From Rhodobacteraceae bacterium LNNU 3342 (GTDB taxonomy: Bacteria > Pseudomonadota > Alphaproteobacteria > Rhodobacterales > Rhodobacteraceae), in contig VUAW01000017.1 of assembly GCA_008711135.1 (NCBI GenBank), positions 1-64,000 on the forward strand: a stretch of 64,000 nt of DNA, written 5' to 3'. Positions 17,360 through 26,268 of this stretch are shown piece after piece. The notes beneath the pieces are model-generated. The model worked only from the letters and a program-made list of their open reading frames with translations, had not been told where the DNA came from and did not search any database. The stretch's first letter is position 1; each line of letters starts with the position of its first letter. Both the position numbers and the translations under genes were made by a program.

Positions 17360-18073
17360 ATGACAACGCGCACGCCCCTCTGGTCCGCGATCGCCACGAC
17401 CTTGCGGGAAGAAATCGCCACTGGCCTTTACCCGTCCAGCGCACGCCTTCCGACCGAGGCAGAATTGGCCGCGCGGTTTGGGGTGAACCGCCACACGGTA
17501 CGCCACGCATTGTCAGTCTTGGCGGATGAGGGGCTTGTCCACGCACGTCGCGGCGCGGGCGTTTTCGTGGCCGCCCGGCCACTGGATTACCCGCTTGGGC
17601 GGCGCGTGCGCTTTCACCAGAACCTCCGCGCCGCCGGACAGACGCCGCAGCGCGAGGTGCTGCGGCTTGAGACGCGCCGCGCCGATATGGCCGAGGCGCA
17701 GGCCCTGCAACTGCCCGAAGATGCGCAGGTCCATGTCTATGAGGGGCTGTCACTGGCCGATGGCGCCCCGCTTGCGCATTTCGTGACGGCCTTCCCGGCC
17801 CAGCGCTTCCCCACACTGTGCGAGCGGCTGCGAAAGACGGGGTCGATCACCGGGGCTTTCCAGGCCGAAGGACTTGCCGACTACACCCGCAGCGAAACGC
17901 GGCTGACTGCCGTCGCGGCCAGCGCCGTGCAGGCGGTGCACCTGCGCCTGCGCGAAGGGGCGCCGCTATTACGCAGCAGCAGCGTGAACGTGGATGCAGC
18001 AGGTCAGCCGGTAGAATTCGGCCAGACCTGGTTCGCGGGCGACCGCATCACCCTGATCGTGACGCCGGATTAA
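17360..18073 (+). CDS. phnF: GntR/HutC-family regulator of phosphonate metabolism PhnF
   Basis: 237-aa transcription factor. The N-terminal winged helix (residues about 1-70) contains LREEIATGLYPSSARLPTEAEL and FGVNRHTVRHALSVLADEGLV, the GntR recognition helix. The rest is a UTRA effector domain with the final FGQTWFAGDRITL motif. It sits divergent from phnG, the position of phnF in C-P lyase loci. The ATG at 17360 has GAGGGGT upstream; further-upstream starts would run into the operator. Expected to repress phn genes until a phosphonate or phosphate signal is sensed; the ligand is not known from sequence. Confidence 0.9.
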   Translation: MTTRTPLWSAIATTLREEIATGLYPSSARLPTEAELAARFGVNRHTVRHALSVLADEGLVHARRGAGVFVAARPLDYPLGRRVRFHQNLRAAGQTPQREVLRLETRRADMAEAQALQLPEDAQVHVYEGLSLADGAPLAHFVTAFPAQRFPTLCERLRKTGSITGAFQAEGLADYTRSETRLTAVAASAVQAVHLRLREGAPLLRSSSVNVDAAGQPVEFGQTWFAGDRITLIVTPD

Positions 18074-18076
18074 GCG

Positions 18077-19762
18077 TCAGATCAGCGCGAAACGGTCCAC
18101 GTCCACCATACCCCGATCCGTGATCTTCAGATGCGGGATGACTGGAAGTGCAAGGAAGGCAAGCTGCAGGAACGGCTCCTCCAGCGTCACACCGAGGCTG
18201 CGGGCGGCGGCGCGTAGCTTGACAAGGTCGTCATGCACCCGCTCGAACGGCTCCAGACTCATGAGGCCCGCCACCGGAAGCGCGAGTTCCGCTAGAACCT
18301 CCCCGTTGTTGACGACGACAAAACCGCCCTCGATCTCTCCCAGCCGGTTCACGGCGCGGGCCATATCGGCATAATCCGCGCCAACCACTGCGATGTTGTG
18401 ATGGTCATGGCAGACGGTCGAAGCGATCGCCCCGCGCTGCAGCCCAAAACCGCGGACAAAGCCGTTGGCTACATTGCCGTTGCGCCCGTGCCGTTCCACC
18501 ACCGAAATGCGGATCAGGTCGCGCGCAGGATCAGGGGTGCGGTCGCCCTCGACCTCGGCCACAGTTTCCGTCAGGTGTTCGGTGATGATCTTGCCGGGCA
18601 GGATGCCGATGACGGGTGTATCAGGCCCCCCGGGCAGCCGAAAATCGACAGGCGCGACATGGCGGGCGTGAACGCTGTTCCGGGCCACCGGGGGAATGAC
18701 CTCGCGCGCGGTGAAAGCAGCATCCCCTACCTGCTGGCCGCCGCAGATCACCAACTCGGGTCTGCAATCCTCCAGATCGTCAAGCACAACGATATCGGCC
18801 CGTTTGCCCGGGGCGATCAGCCCACGGTCCTTCAGCCCGAACGCTTCGGCCGCTGAAAGGCTGGCGGCGCGGTAAACAGCCAGCACCGGCGCACCCAGTG
18901 CGATCAGCGTGCGGATCATGTAATCGAGGTGCCCGTGTTCCGCGATGTCCAGCGGGTTCCGGTCATCCGTGCACAGCGCTAGGTAGGGCGAGGTCCGCTC
19001 CGTCAGCAGCGGCGCCAGCGCATGCAGGTCCTTGGATACCGATCCTTCGCGGATCAGCACGCGCATGCCCTTTTGCAGCTTCTCGCGGGCTTCCTCGGCA
19101 GTCGTCGCCTCGTGTTCGGTCCGGATACCGGCGCTGACATAGGCGTTCAGGTCGCGCCCGCGCAGCAACGGGGCGTGGCCGTCGATGTGGCGGCCGGCAA
19201 AGGCCTCCAGCTTGGCCATGCAGCCGGAATCGCGGAAGATGACGCCGGGATAGTTCATGAACTCTGCCAGTCCGATCACGCGCGGATGATCCTTCAGCGC
19301 TGCAAGATTGGCCGCATCAAGATCGGCCCCCGCCGTTTCCATGCTGGTCGAGGGAACACAGGAAGAGAGCTGCACCCGGATGTCCATCACCGTGCGGTGG
19401 CTCGCCTCCAGAAAGTACTCGACCCCTGTCAGCCCTGCGACATTGGCGATTTCATGCGGATCGCAGATCGCCGTTGTCACGCCGCGGGGACAGACACAGC
19501 GGTCGAACTCGAACGGGGTCAGCAGGCTGGATTCGATATGCAGATGCGTGTCGATGAAGCCGGGAACAAGAATCTTGCCGCTGACGTCGATTTCCTCGCG
19601 CCCCTCATAACTGGCGCAGGTGCCGACGATGAGACCGCCGCAGATCGCCACGTCGCCTTCCAGCAGGTCGCCAGTCACGAGGTCGAGCACACGCCCCCCT
19701 TTCAGCACCAGATCTGCCGGTACTTCGCCACGGCCCTGTTCGATCCGCTTGGTCAGGCTCAT
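18077..19762 (-). CDS. ade: Adenine deaminase
   Basis: Converts adenine to hypoxanthine and ammonia. The 561-aa amidohydrolase has the metal site H73-x-H75 in [12 protein letters not shown] and the following [21 protein letters not shown] and [16 protein letters not shown] also match Ade-type deaminases. Length fits the family. It ends 3 bases from the convergent phnF stop. Its ATG overlaps the upstream thioesterase stop by four bases (ATGA), after an AAAGGAG site. PhnI releases free adenine, so an adenine deaminase beside a C-P lyase operon makes chemical sense; the link is inference. Confidence 0.92.
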   Translation of the reverse strand: MSLTKRIEQGRGEVPADLVLKGGRVLDLVTGDLLEGDVAICGGLIVGTCASYEGREEIDVSGKILVPGFIDTHLHIESSLLTPFEFDRCVCPRGVTTAICDPHEIANVAGLTGVEYFLEASHRTVMDIRVQLSSCVPSTSMETAGADLDAANLAALKDHPRVIGLAEFMNYPGVIFRDSGCMAKLEAFAGRHIDGHAPLLRGRDLNAYVSAGIRTEHEATTAEEAREKLQKGMRVLIREGSVSKDLHALAPLLTERTSPYLALCTDDRNPLDIAEHGHLDYMIRTLIALGAPVLAVYRAASLSAAEAFGLKDRGLIAPGKRADIVVLDDLEDCRPELVICGGQQVGDAAFTAREVIPPVARNSVHARHVAPVDFRLPGGPDTPVIGILPGKIITEHLTETVAEVEGDRTPDPARDLIRISVVERHGRNGNVANGFVRGFGLQRGAIASTVCHDHHNIAVVGADYADMARAVNRLGEIEGGFVVVNNGEVLAELALPVAGLMSLEPFERVHDDLVKLRAAARSLGVTLEEPFLQLAFLALPVIPHLKITDRGMVDVDRFALI

Positions 19763-20178
19763 GTTCCGCTCCTTTCAGGGGGCAAGGCATAGGTCAGGCC
19801 GGCCCGCGCCACGACATCCTCCGCCCCGCCGGAATAAATCAGCGCGTCGCCCACCGCCAGCAGGCGCCCCAGCTTGAGCACCCGCGCCCGGCACCGCAGG
19901 TCCTGCCCGGCCGCAGGCTTGCGCATGAAGTCGATGGCGCAGTTCGTCGTTACCGCCAGCGCCCGCGGCCCGATCCGGGCCAAGAGCGCGACATAGAAAC
20001 AGACGTCCGCCAGCATGAACATCGTCGGCCCCGACACCGTGCCGCCGGGGCGCAGGTGCCGGTCATTGGTGCAAAGGCGCAGCACCGCGCCTTCCTCGCC
20101 CACTTCCTCAATGACCACATCATCGGCCACCTGCGGGAACTCCCGCCTCAGGAAGGCATCAAGGGCGTCACGTTCCAC
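19759..20178 (-). CDS. PaaI-type hotdog-fold thioesterase
   Basis: 139-aa hotdog-fold protein. The core [26 protein letters not shown] followed by [30 protein letters not shown] is the PaaI/YbgC-like thioesterase pattern. Acts on acyl-CoA substrates of unknown identity. The start is taken as GTG at 20178, eight bases after the M32 peptidase stop; longer frames would overlap that gene. Its stop overlaps the ade start. Member of a coupled minus-strand run ctaA-M32-paaI-ade. Confidence 0.78.
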   Translation of the reverse strand: MERDALDAFLRREFPQVADDVVIEEVGEEGAVLRLCTNDRHLRPGGTVSGPTMFMLADVCFYVALLARIGPRALAVTTNCAIDFMRKPAAGQDLRCRARVLKLGRLLAVGDALIYSGGAEDVVARAGLTYALPPERSGT

Positions 20179-20186
20179 CTTCGAAC

Positions 20187-21656
20187 CTAGAGACGGTAGA
20201 GCGTGCCGAACTTGTGCTCGAGGTAGTCGAGCAGCGGCTCCTCGGTCGGCTCGAATCCGCAGGCTTGGGCGATGACCTCGCGCGGGGGAAGCCGCGCGCC
20301 ATGGCGTTGGACGTTCTCGCGCAGCCATTCGGTCGCGGGGGCGGTGTGGCCTTCGGCCAGCGCGGCGTCGAGGTCGGGAACCTCGTCGCGCAGCGCCTGA
20401 TGCAGGCAGCCGGCATAGACATTGCCCAGCGTGTAGGTGGGAAAATACCCGAACAGGCCAATCGACCAGTGCACGTCCTGCAGCACCCCGTCCGAGGGCT
20501 TGGTCACCTCTACCCCGAAATCAGCCTTGAACTGGTCGTTCCACGCGGCCTCCAGATCATCCGGAGACAGATCGCCAGCGATCAGCGCCCGCTCCAGATC
20601 AAAGCGAAGCATGATGTGCAGGTTGTACTGCACCTCGTCAGCCTCGGTCCGGATGAAGCCGGGCTGGACGCGGTTGACGGTCGCATAGAAACTGTCGGCG
20701 TCGATATCCGGCATGTCGAAGGCCTGCTGCATCCGCGCCAGCAGCCAGCCGGTAAAGGCGCGGCTGCGGCCAAGCTGGTTTTCATAGATACGGCTCTGGC
20801 TTTCGTGGACGCCCATGGAGACGCCTCGGCCCAGCGGTGTCAGGAGGAAGTCGGGATCGACGCCCAGTTCGTAACAGGCGTGACCGACCTCGTGGATCGT
20901 CGAATAGAAACAGTTGAACGGGTCGTGCTCGTTGACCCGCGTGGTGATGCGCACGTCGTTGCCCGAACCGGAGCTGAAGGGATGAACCGCCAGATCCAGC
21001 CGTCCGCGCGTGAAGTCATAGCCAAAGACGCGGGCGATTTCGCGCGACAGCCGCATCTGCGTCGCCTCGGGGTAATGGCCGGACAGGGGCGCGGGATGGC
21101 GCGAGGCCCCCAGTACGCGTTCCCGCAGCGCCACGAGCCGCGGGCGCATGCGGTCGAACAGGGCGGCGATGTCCTCGCCCGTGGTTTCAGGTTCGTAATC
21201 CTGCAGCAGGGCGTCATAGGGATCGCCGCCTTCGGCCAGCGCCGCGCCCTCTTCCCGGCGCAGCGCCAGAACCTCGCCCAGGATGGGCAGGAAATCGGCC
21301 ACGGCCTCATTGGCGCGCGCCTCGGCCCAGATACCTTGGGCAAGGCTAGTGACGCGGGCGATCTCGGCCGCCAGCCGGGCGGGCACCTTGACGTTGCGGT
21401 CGTAGGAGCGGCGGATTTCGCGCAGCTGCGCCACGGCCACGTCATCGGACGCCTCGGCAGCCGCCAGCCACTCGCCCAGCCGTGGGTCGGTACGGCGCGC
21501 GTGAAGCACCCCTTCCAGCGCGGCCATCTCTTCGCCACGCTGGGCAGCGGCCCCGCGCGGCATCATGGTCTCCTGGTCCCAGCCCAGCCGCCCCTGGATC
21601 TGGGCCAGGGCCTCGGTTTCCCGCTGGAAGGCGATCAGATCGTCATAGGCGTTCAT
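20187..21656 (-). CDS. Carboxypeptidase M32 (Taq carboxypeptidase family)
   Basis: Zinc metallocarboxypeptidase that removes C-terminal amino acids from cytoplasmic peptides. The 489-aa protein shows the M32 site HEVGH (255-259) in YSTIHEVGHACYELG and the third ligand Glu285 in GVHESQSR. The N-terminal LGWDQETMMPRGAAAQRGEEMA and the late GLFGYFPTYTLGNVYAGCL are further family signatures. The ATG at 21656 overlaps the ctaA stop (ATGA), showing coupling. Full length with all catalytic residues. Confidence 0.94.
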   Translation of the reverse strand: MNAYDDLIAFQRETEALAQIQGRLGWDQETMMPRGAAAQRGEEMAALEGVLHARRTDPRLGEWLAAAEASDDVAVAQLREIRRSYDRNVKVPARLAAEIARVTSLAQGIWAEARANEAVADFLPILGEVLALRREEGAALAEGGDPYDALLQDYEPETTGEDIAALFDRMRPRLVALRERVLGASRHPAPLSGHYPEATQMRLSREIARVFGYDFTRGRLDLAVHPFSSGSGNDVRITTRVNEHDPFNCFYSTIHEVGHACYELGVDPDFLLTPLGRGVSMGVHESQSRIYENQLGRSRAFTGWLLARMQQAFDMPDIDADSFYATVNRVQPGFIRTEADEVQYNLHIMLRFDLERALIAGDLSPDDLEAAWNDQFKADFGVEVTKPSDGVLQDVHWSIGLFGYFPTYTLGNVYAGCLHQALRDEVPDLDAALAEGHTAPATEWLRENVQRHGARLPPREVIAQACGFEPTEEPLLDYLEHKFGTLYRL

Positions 21657-22795
21657 GCTTTCGCTCCGCGGATGGTGGTGGTGATTGGATACTGCGACAG
21701 ATAGCGCACCCGCAGGATCATGACCCACAAAAGCACCGCCGTGAACTGGTGAAGAATGGCAAGCTGCCACGGCGCGCCACCCAGAACGGTCAGGATGCCC
21801 AGCACCACCTGCAGCACCATGATCCCGATCATCGTGTTGAAGCCTGCCCGCGTTTCCGCATGGACACTGCGGCGCCCACGCAGCCAGACCACAATACCGA
21901 AGGCGAACAGCAGGTAGCCCGCCATCCGGTGCATGAACTGCACCAGCGCCGGATTTTCAAAGAAGTTCGTCCAGAGTGGCCGCAGGTCAAAGCTTTCGGG
22001 CGGGAAGAACACGCCGTGCATCAGCGGCCAGTCAGTATAGCTGCGCCCCGCGTCAATACCCGCGACCAGCGCCCCAAGGATGATCTGCAGGAAGGCGAAG
22101 TGCATCAGCCCCGTGGACATGCTGAACAGCTTGGCCTCGCGCCCGCGCCGGGCCTGAAGAAGCTGTGTTTCGCTGCGCGACAGCAGGAACACGTACCAGG
22201 CGATGAAGCCCAGGATCACGAAGGCAAGCCCCAAGTGCGTCGCCAGCCGGTAGGAGGCCACGCGCACCATGTCCCCGGTCAGGCCGGACGCCACCATCCA
22301 CCAGCCGATCGCGCCCTGAAGCGCGCCCAGACCCCCGATCAGCAGCAGCCGCCCGGTCCAGCCGGTAGGAATGCGGCTGGTGGCCCAGAAGAACAGGAAC
22401 CCCACGGCCCAGATCAGCCCCATCGCGCGGCCAAGCTGCCGATGGCCCCATTCCCACCAGTAGATGAACTGGAATTCCGACAGGGTCATCCCCTGGTTGA
22501 TCAGCTCGTACTGCGGGATCTGGCGGTACTTCTCGAACTCCTCCATCCACGCCGAGTGGGACATGGGCGGGATCGCCCCTGTCACTGGCCGCCATTCGGT
22601 GATCGAAAGGCCGGAGCCCGTCAGCCGGGTCAGCCCGCCCACCGCGATCATCGCCACCACCAGCGTGAACAGCACCATCAGCCAGATGCGGATCGCGCCC
22701 CGGGCGCCGCCGCGGCCGCTGCTGATGCCGCCTGTCACTGGTGCCGCGCGTTCCGTGGTAGCGACCTCTTCGAAGATCGAGCGTGTCTTTGCCAT
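21653..22795 (-). CDS. ctaA: Heme A synthase (Cox15/CtaA)
   Basis: Membrane enzyme that oxidises heme O to heme A for cytochrome aa3 oxidase. The 380-aa protein has about eight hydrophobic segments. Type-2 CtaA features are visible: GGLTRLTGSGLSITEWRPVTGAIPP after the first membrane helix, EFQFIYWWEWGHRQLGR, RLATHLGLA and VQFMHRMAGY. The His residues in these helices are the heme ligands. The ATG at 22795 follows an AGGAGG-like site. It is 51 bases from trmJ and coupled to the M32 gene. No other cytochrome oxidase gene is in the window. Confidence 0.95.
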   Translation of the reverse strand: MAKTRSIFEEVATTERAAPVTGGISSGRGGARGAIRIWLMVLFTLVVAMIAVGGLTRLTGSGLSITEWRPVTGAIPPMSHSAWMEEFEKYRQIPQYELINQGMTLSEFQFIYWWEWGHRQLGRAMGLIWAVGFLFFWATSRIPTGWTGRLLLIGGLGALQGAIGWWMVASGLTGDMVRVASYRLATHLGLAFVILGFIAWYVFLLSRSETQLLQARRGREAKLFSMSTGLMHFAFLQIILGALVAGIDAGRSYTDWPLMHGVFFPPESFDLRPLWTNFFENPALVQFMHRMAGYLLFAFGIVVWLRGRRSVHAETRAGFNTMIGIMVLQVVLGILTVLGGAPWQLAILHQFTAVLLWVMILRVRYLSQYPITTTIRGAKA

Positions 22796-22846
22796 GAGAG
22801 CCTCCTGTCGGGCGAAAGACTAGGCCCCGCCCATGTCGTCTTCAAG

Positions 22847-23602
22847 CTAGCCGTCGCGACCTTGTCGCCGCACAAGCTGCCGCAGCGCGCCGTGCAGCGT
22901 CTGCACATCCGCCCGCGTCAGGGCCATGCGCGACCACATGTTGCGCAGGTTGATCTTCATCCCCGGCGCCTTGTGGTCGGGGAAGAAGAAGCCCGCCTCT
23001 TCCAGCCTCTGTTCAAAATGGTCGCCCAGCTTTTCCACCTCGATCGCCTCGGCGAACTCGGTCTTGGCCATCTCCATGACCTCGGGCAGGGTATCGGTCG
23101 CAAGGCGGCGCCATTCATAGGCGACCAGCAGCACGCATTGCGCAAGGTTCAGCGAAGGAAATTCTGGATTTACCGGCACCGAGATGATGGCGTTTGCCCG
23201 CGCGACATCCTCATTTTCCAGACCCGCGCGTTCGGGGCCGAACATGATGCCGACCTTTTGCCCCTGCGCCATCAGGGCGCGGGCGTGTTCCATCGCGCGT
23301 TCGGGCGTCATCACCGGCTTGGTCAGGCCGCGTCCGCGGGCAGTGGTGGCAAAGACATAGGTGCAGTCGCCCAGCGCCTCTGGCACCGTCTGGAACAGGC
23401 CGGCGTTGTCCAGCACGCGGCCTGCGCCGCTGGCCATCGCGTTGGCCTTCGGGTTGGGCCAGCCGTCGCGCGGATCGACGATGCGCATCCGGTCGAGCCC
23501 GAAGTTCCACATTGCCCGCGCGGCTGCCCCGATGTTTTCACCCATCTGTGGCCGCACCAGCACCACCGCCGGGGTCGGGCCGGTCCAGTTGTCCTCGGTC
23601 AT
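22847..23602 (-). CDS. trmJ: tRNA (cytidine/uridine-32-2'-O)-methyltransferase TrmJ
   Basis: SPOUT-fold methyltransferase that uses SAM to methylate the ribose at position 32 of tRNA. The 251-aa protein has motif 1 VVLVRPQMGENIGAAARAMWNFGL, motif 2 VGIMFGPERAGLENEDVARANAIISVPVNPEFPSLNLAQ, which includes the knot residues, and a C-terminal helical domain. The start is taken at 23602, where the conserved sequence begins; upstream frame is not conserved-looking. Divergent from thiE. Confidence 0.92.
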   Translation of the reverse strand: MTEDNWTGPTPAVVLVRPQMGENIGAAARAMWNFGLDRMRIVDPRDGWPNPKANAMASGAGRVLDNAGLFQTVPEALGDCTYVFATTARGRGLTKPVMTPERAMEHARALMAQGQKVGIMFGPERAGLENEDVARANAIISVPVNPEFPSLNLAQCVLLVAYEWRRLATDTLPEVMEMAKTEFAEAIEVEKLGDHFEQRLEEAGFFFPDHKAPGMKINLRNMWSRMALTRADVQTLHGALRQLVRRQGRDG

Positions 23603-23663
23603 GGCTGTGATCCTTGTTCCGTCTGCGGGGGGCATAGGACGGTGCGCGTGCAAGGGCAATCCC

Positions 23664-23692
23664 TTGTGGCACTGCCCTGCCCGCGCTATGAC
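23664..23692 (+). promoter_or_regulatory. Candidate sigma-70 promoter for thiE
   Basis: TTGTGG (23664-23669) and TATGAC (23687-23692) are spaced by exactly 17 bases and end 20 bases before the thiE ATG. The -35 is weak. No TPP riboswitch is seen in the short leader. Confidence 0.35.
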
Positions 23693-23712
23693 GTCGCGAA
23701 ATGGAGTGTCCC

Positions 23713-24330
23713 ATGTCCGAAGATCGCCCCCAGCTTTACCTGATCACCCCGCCCGCCTTCGAGACAGAGCCGTTTGCCGATCGGCTGGCCTCGGTGCTTG
23801 ACGCGACAGAGGTTGCCTGTATTCGCTTGGCTCTTGCCACGACTGATGAGGATGAGATCGCCCGCGCCGCCGATGCCCTGCGCGAAATCGCCCATGCCCG
23901 CGACGTGGCCCTGGTGATTGAACGTCACGTGCTGATGGTCGAACGGCTGGGCCTTGACGGGGTGCATCTGCTGGATGGCGCGCGCAGCCTGCGCAAGGTG
24001 CGCAAGGATCTGGGCGACGATGCGATCGTCGGCGCCTTCTGCGGCATCACCCGCCACGACGGCATCAACGCGGCCGAGGCTGGCGCGGATTACGTGGCCT
24101 TCGGACCCGTTGGCCAGACGCCGCTGGGCGATGGTGCCCGAGCCGAGGACGACCTCTTTGCCTGGTGGTCCGAAATGATCGAGGTTCCGGTCGTTGCCGA
24201 AGGCGCGCTGACGCCCGACGCGGTGGCACGCCTTGCGCCGATCACCGATTTCTTTGGTGTCGGAGAAGAGATCTGGCGCGAGGATGACGCGGTGACCGCG
24301 CTCAAGTCACTTCTGGCGCCCTTGGGCTGA
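23713..24330 (+). CDS. thiE: Thiamine-phosphate synthase family protein
   Basis: 205-aa TIM-barrel protein of the ThiE/TenI type. ThiE joins HMP pyrophosphate and thiazole phosphate to thiamine phosphate. Matching parts are QLYLITPP at the start, VERLGLDGVHLLDG, GAFCGITRHDGINAAEAGADYVAFGPV and VVAEGALTPDAVARL. The loop after the first barrel strand differs somewhat from classical ThiE, so TenI-like or minor-paralogue function is possible. GGAG lies 7 bases before the ATG at 23713. Its end overlaps the convergent olsA gene by 29 bases. Confidence 0.8.
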   Translation: MSEDRPQLYLITPPAFETEPFADRLASVLDATEVACIRLALATTDEDEIARAADALREIAHARDVALVIERHVLMVERLGLDGVHLLDGARSLRKVRKDLGDDAIVGAFCGITRHDGINAAEAGADYVAFGPVGQTPLGDGARAEDDLFAWWSEMIEVPVVAEGALTPDAVARLAPITDFFGVGEEIWREDDAVTALKSLLAPLG

Positions 24331-25135
24331 AGGCGCTTCGCACCGCCCGTTCGCAATGCAGCGCGAGCGCCTTGCGGTCGCGCATATCGGCCACGGCTAC
24401 AGGCGGGTGGAACACGATCTCGACCCAGCCCTGCCGCGGCTGCGCCAGCACCTTGAGCAGATGCGGCCCGAATTCCATGTCGCCCCACCAGCCATAGAAC
24501 CGTGGGTCCGCCCCTTCGGGGGCGTGATAGTTCACCGTGACCGGCTGAACATGCAGCGTTTCACGCAAACCTTCGGCAAAGAAGGCCGCGAAGAGCGTTG
24601 ATTTGAACGGCAGGACCCGCAGGCCGTCGGTGCTTGTCCCTTCGGGAAAGAACAGCAGCTTGTGGCCGGCGCGCAGCCGGGCCTCGAACAGCTCTTTCTG
24701 GGCGCGGGCCTCGCGCCCCTCACGGTTGATGAAGACCGTTCCCGTTGCGCGGGCCAGCCAGCCGATCCCGGGCCATTCGGCCACTTGCGATTTCGACACG
24801 AAATAGATCCGCTGCACCGCGTTCAGGGTAAAGATGTCGAGCCAGGATCCGTGATTGGCCACGACCGCGCCCTTGTATCGCATCGGGCTGCCCCGGGTGC
24901 GCAGGCCGATGCCGAGGATGACAAAGGCCGCCCGGCACACGAACTGGGTGATGAGCGGCGTTACCGGCCGGTTCAGCCCGCAAAGAGGTCGTTCCACCAA
25001 TCGGACAAGCAGCAGAAGCAGCAGGCAGCCATAGGTCACCAGCGCCAGCGCCAGCCCCCTCAGGACCACCAGCGCCCAGCGCAGCCCGCTGACCGGGGCC
25101 ACCTCGGGCGCCTGGTCCGACCGCCAGGTGGTCAT
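24302..25135 (-). CDS. olsA: Lysophospholipid/lyso-ornithine-lipid acyltransferase (PlsC family)
   Basis: 277-aa membrane-associated acyltransferase. It has a hydrophobic N-terminal segment (about 25-50), then motif I NHGSWLD (H-x4-D) and motif III FFPEGTSTDG. In ornithine-lipid synthesis OlsA adds the second acyl chain to lyso-ornithine lipid. The assignment as olsA rests on coupling to olsB: its ATG overlaps the olsB stop by four bases. Some OlsA proteins also make phosphatidic acid. The 3' end overlaps convergent thiE. Confidence 0.85.
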   Translation of the reverse strand: MTTWRSDQAPEVAPVSGLRWALVVLRGLALALVTYGCLLLLLLVRLVERPLCGLNRPVTPLITQFVCRAAFVILGIGLRTRGSPMRYKGAVVANHGSWLDIFTLNAVQRIYFVSKSQVAEWPGIGWLARATGTVFINREGREARAQKELFEARLRAGHKLLFFPEGTSTDGLRVLPFKSTLFAAFFAEGLRETLHVQPVTVNYHAPEGADPRFYGWWGDMEFGPHLLKVLAQPRQGWVEIVFHPPVAVADMRDRKALALHCERAVRSAFSPRAPEVT

Positions 25136-25917
25136 ACACGGGTCTCTTGCTTGCGGGTGTAGAAGTCGCGGTGCTTGTCCGACATCACCTGCGTGTCCAT
25201 CAGCAGGCAGACGTCAGTGGTGTTGAAATCGTAGTCGACAAAGGCACCTTCGCCGACAAAGCCACCCAGCCGGATGTAGGCCTTGATCAGGGCCGGGGTC
25301 AGCCGCATCGCCTCTCTCCGGTCGACCTGGTCAGGGGGCAACAAGTCCATCGTCTGGAAGTGGTCTGGCCGTACCCGGACGCGAAGCTGTTCAGGCGCGA
25401 GATGGTTGTGGTGCAGGAAGCTGAGCGGCTGGCGCAGGGCATCGATGTCGGTGCCGTGGAAGCTCGCGACCCCGAACAGCACCTCGATTTCACGCCGCAG
25501 CACGTAATCCGCCAGCCCGTTCCAGAGGTGGAACATTGCCGTCCCGCCCCGATAATCGGCATGAACGCAGGACCGGCCGAGTTCCAGCAGTCGCCGCCCG
25601 GACTCCTTGAGCGGCGTGAGGTCGTATTCGCCTTCGGAATAATAATGGCCTACTTGCGCCGCGCGGTCGCTGGGCAAAAGCCGGTAAACCCCCACCACAT
25701 GATCCAGCAGGTCGACGTTGCGGCGGCGGTCGATCAGCACAAGATGATCATAGAACGGATCGAACGCATCGCGTTCCAGCTGCCGGTCGTGATCCACAAG
25801 GGGCCCGTCGCCGCCCAGTTCCGCGACGAACACCTTGTACCGCAGCCGTTGTGCCGCCAGAAGATCCTGCTCTTCGGTCGCCAGTTTCAATTCAAGATGC
25901 GGCTCGTTCAGGGTCAT
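25132..25917 (-). CDS. olsB: L-ornithine N-alpha-acyltransferase
   Basis: 261-aa GNAT-like enzyme that transfers a 3-hydroxyacyl chain from ACP to ornithine, the first step of ornithine lipid synthesis. Family markers are LAAQRLRYKVFVAELGGDG, HDRQLERDAFDPFYDHLVLID, VVGVYRLL and LELGRSCVHADYRGGTAMFHLW. The start is placed at the ATG at 25917; a GTG at 26004 would add 29 unusual residues. No convincing ribosome site decides between them. Operon olsB-olsA. In related bacteria ornithine lipids replace phospholipids under phosphate limitation, but I see no Pho box upstream. Confidence 0.9.
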   Translation of the reverse strand: MTLNEPHLELKLATEEQDLLAAQRLRYKVFVAELGGDGPLVDHDRQLERDAFDPFYDHLVLIDRRRNVDLLDHVVGVYRLLPSDRAAQVGHYYSEGEYDLTPLKESGRRLLELGRSCVHADYRGGTAMFHLWNGLADYVLRREIEVLFGVASFHGTDIDALRQPLSFLHHNHLAPEQLRVRVRPDHFQTMDLLPPDQVDRREAMRLTPALIKAYIRLGGFVGEGAFVDYDFNTTDVCLLMDTQVMSDKHRDFYTRKQETRV

Positions 25918-26059
25918 CAGCTTGCGGTTCTGGGCCTTTGCGCTGCAGGTCGGGGGTTTGTAGGGCCGGAGCGACAATTTTGCAACTGAAAGCGGATGCG
26001 CCACCTGGACTGGACGGTAAACCGCACCTTCAGAACCCTTTACGGTTTATTTACTACTT

Positions 26060-26242
26060 TCAGTCATTGTGCACTATCTGCAACTCAACCTGCCGGCCAT
26101 CGATGACCACCTTGCCCTGATGTTCAAAATTCACCGTGATCTTGCCTCCGACGTTCGATTGCACCTGCCCCAGGCCCCAATCGGGCTGCGCAGGCAACCG
26201 GACCAGCATTCCGGGTTCAAGTATCGCGTTCAGCCCCAACAT
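26060..26242 (-). CDS. DUF3553 domain protein
   Basis: 60-aa protein with the compact motif PGMLVRLPAQPDWGLGQVQS followed by GKITVNFEHQGKVVIDG, which matches DUF3553, a small SH3-like/CarD-like fold common in alphaproteobacteria. Function is not established; similar modules occur at the C-terminus of UvrD-type helicases. Start chosen at 26242, with GGAAGGGG 8 bases upstream. A TTG at 26269 would meet the chpT start codon. Only 26 bases separate it from the divergent chpT start. Confidence 0.8.
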   Translation of the reverse strand: MLGLNAILEPGMLVRLPAQPDWGLGQVQSNVGGKITVNFEHQGKVVIDGRQVELQIVHND

Positions 26243-26268
26243 GATTTCCCCTTCCCGGACCTTATCCA

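Noticed and set aside
20214-21704. 496-aa open frame on the plus strand
   Set aside because: Antisense to the M32 carboxypeptidase with its intact HExxH site; no domain seen in the shadow.
21482-23743. 753-aa open frame on the plus strand
   Set aside because: Spans antisense over ctaA and trmJ; rich in His, Gln, Arg and Pro with no recognisable domain.
25918-26059. Pho box before olsB
   Set aside because: Looked for CTGTCA-like heptamers because ornithine lipids are often phosphate-controlled; none found in the gap.
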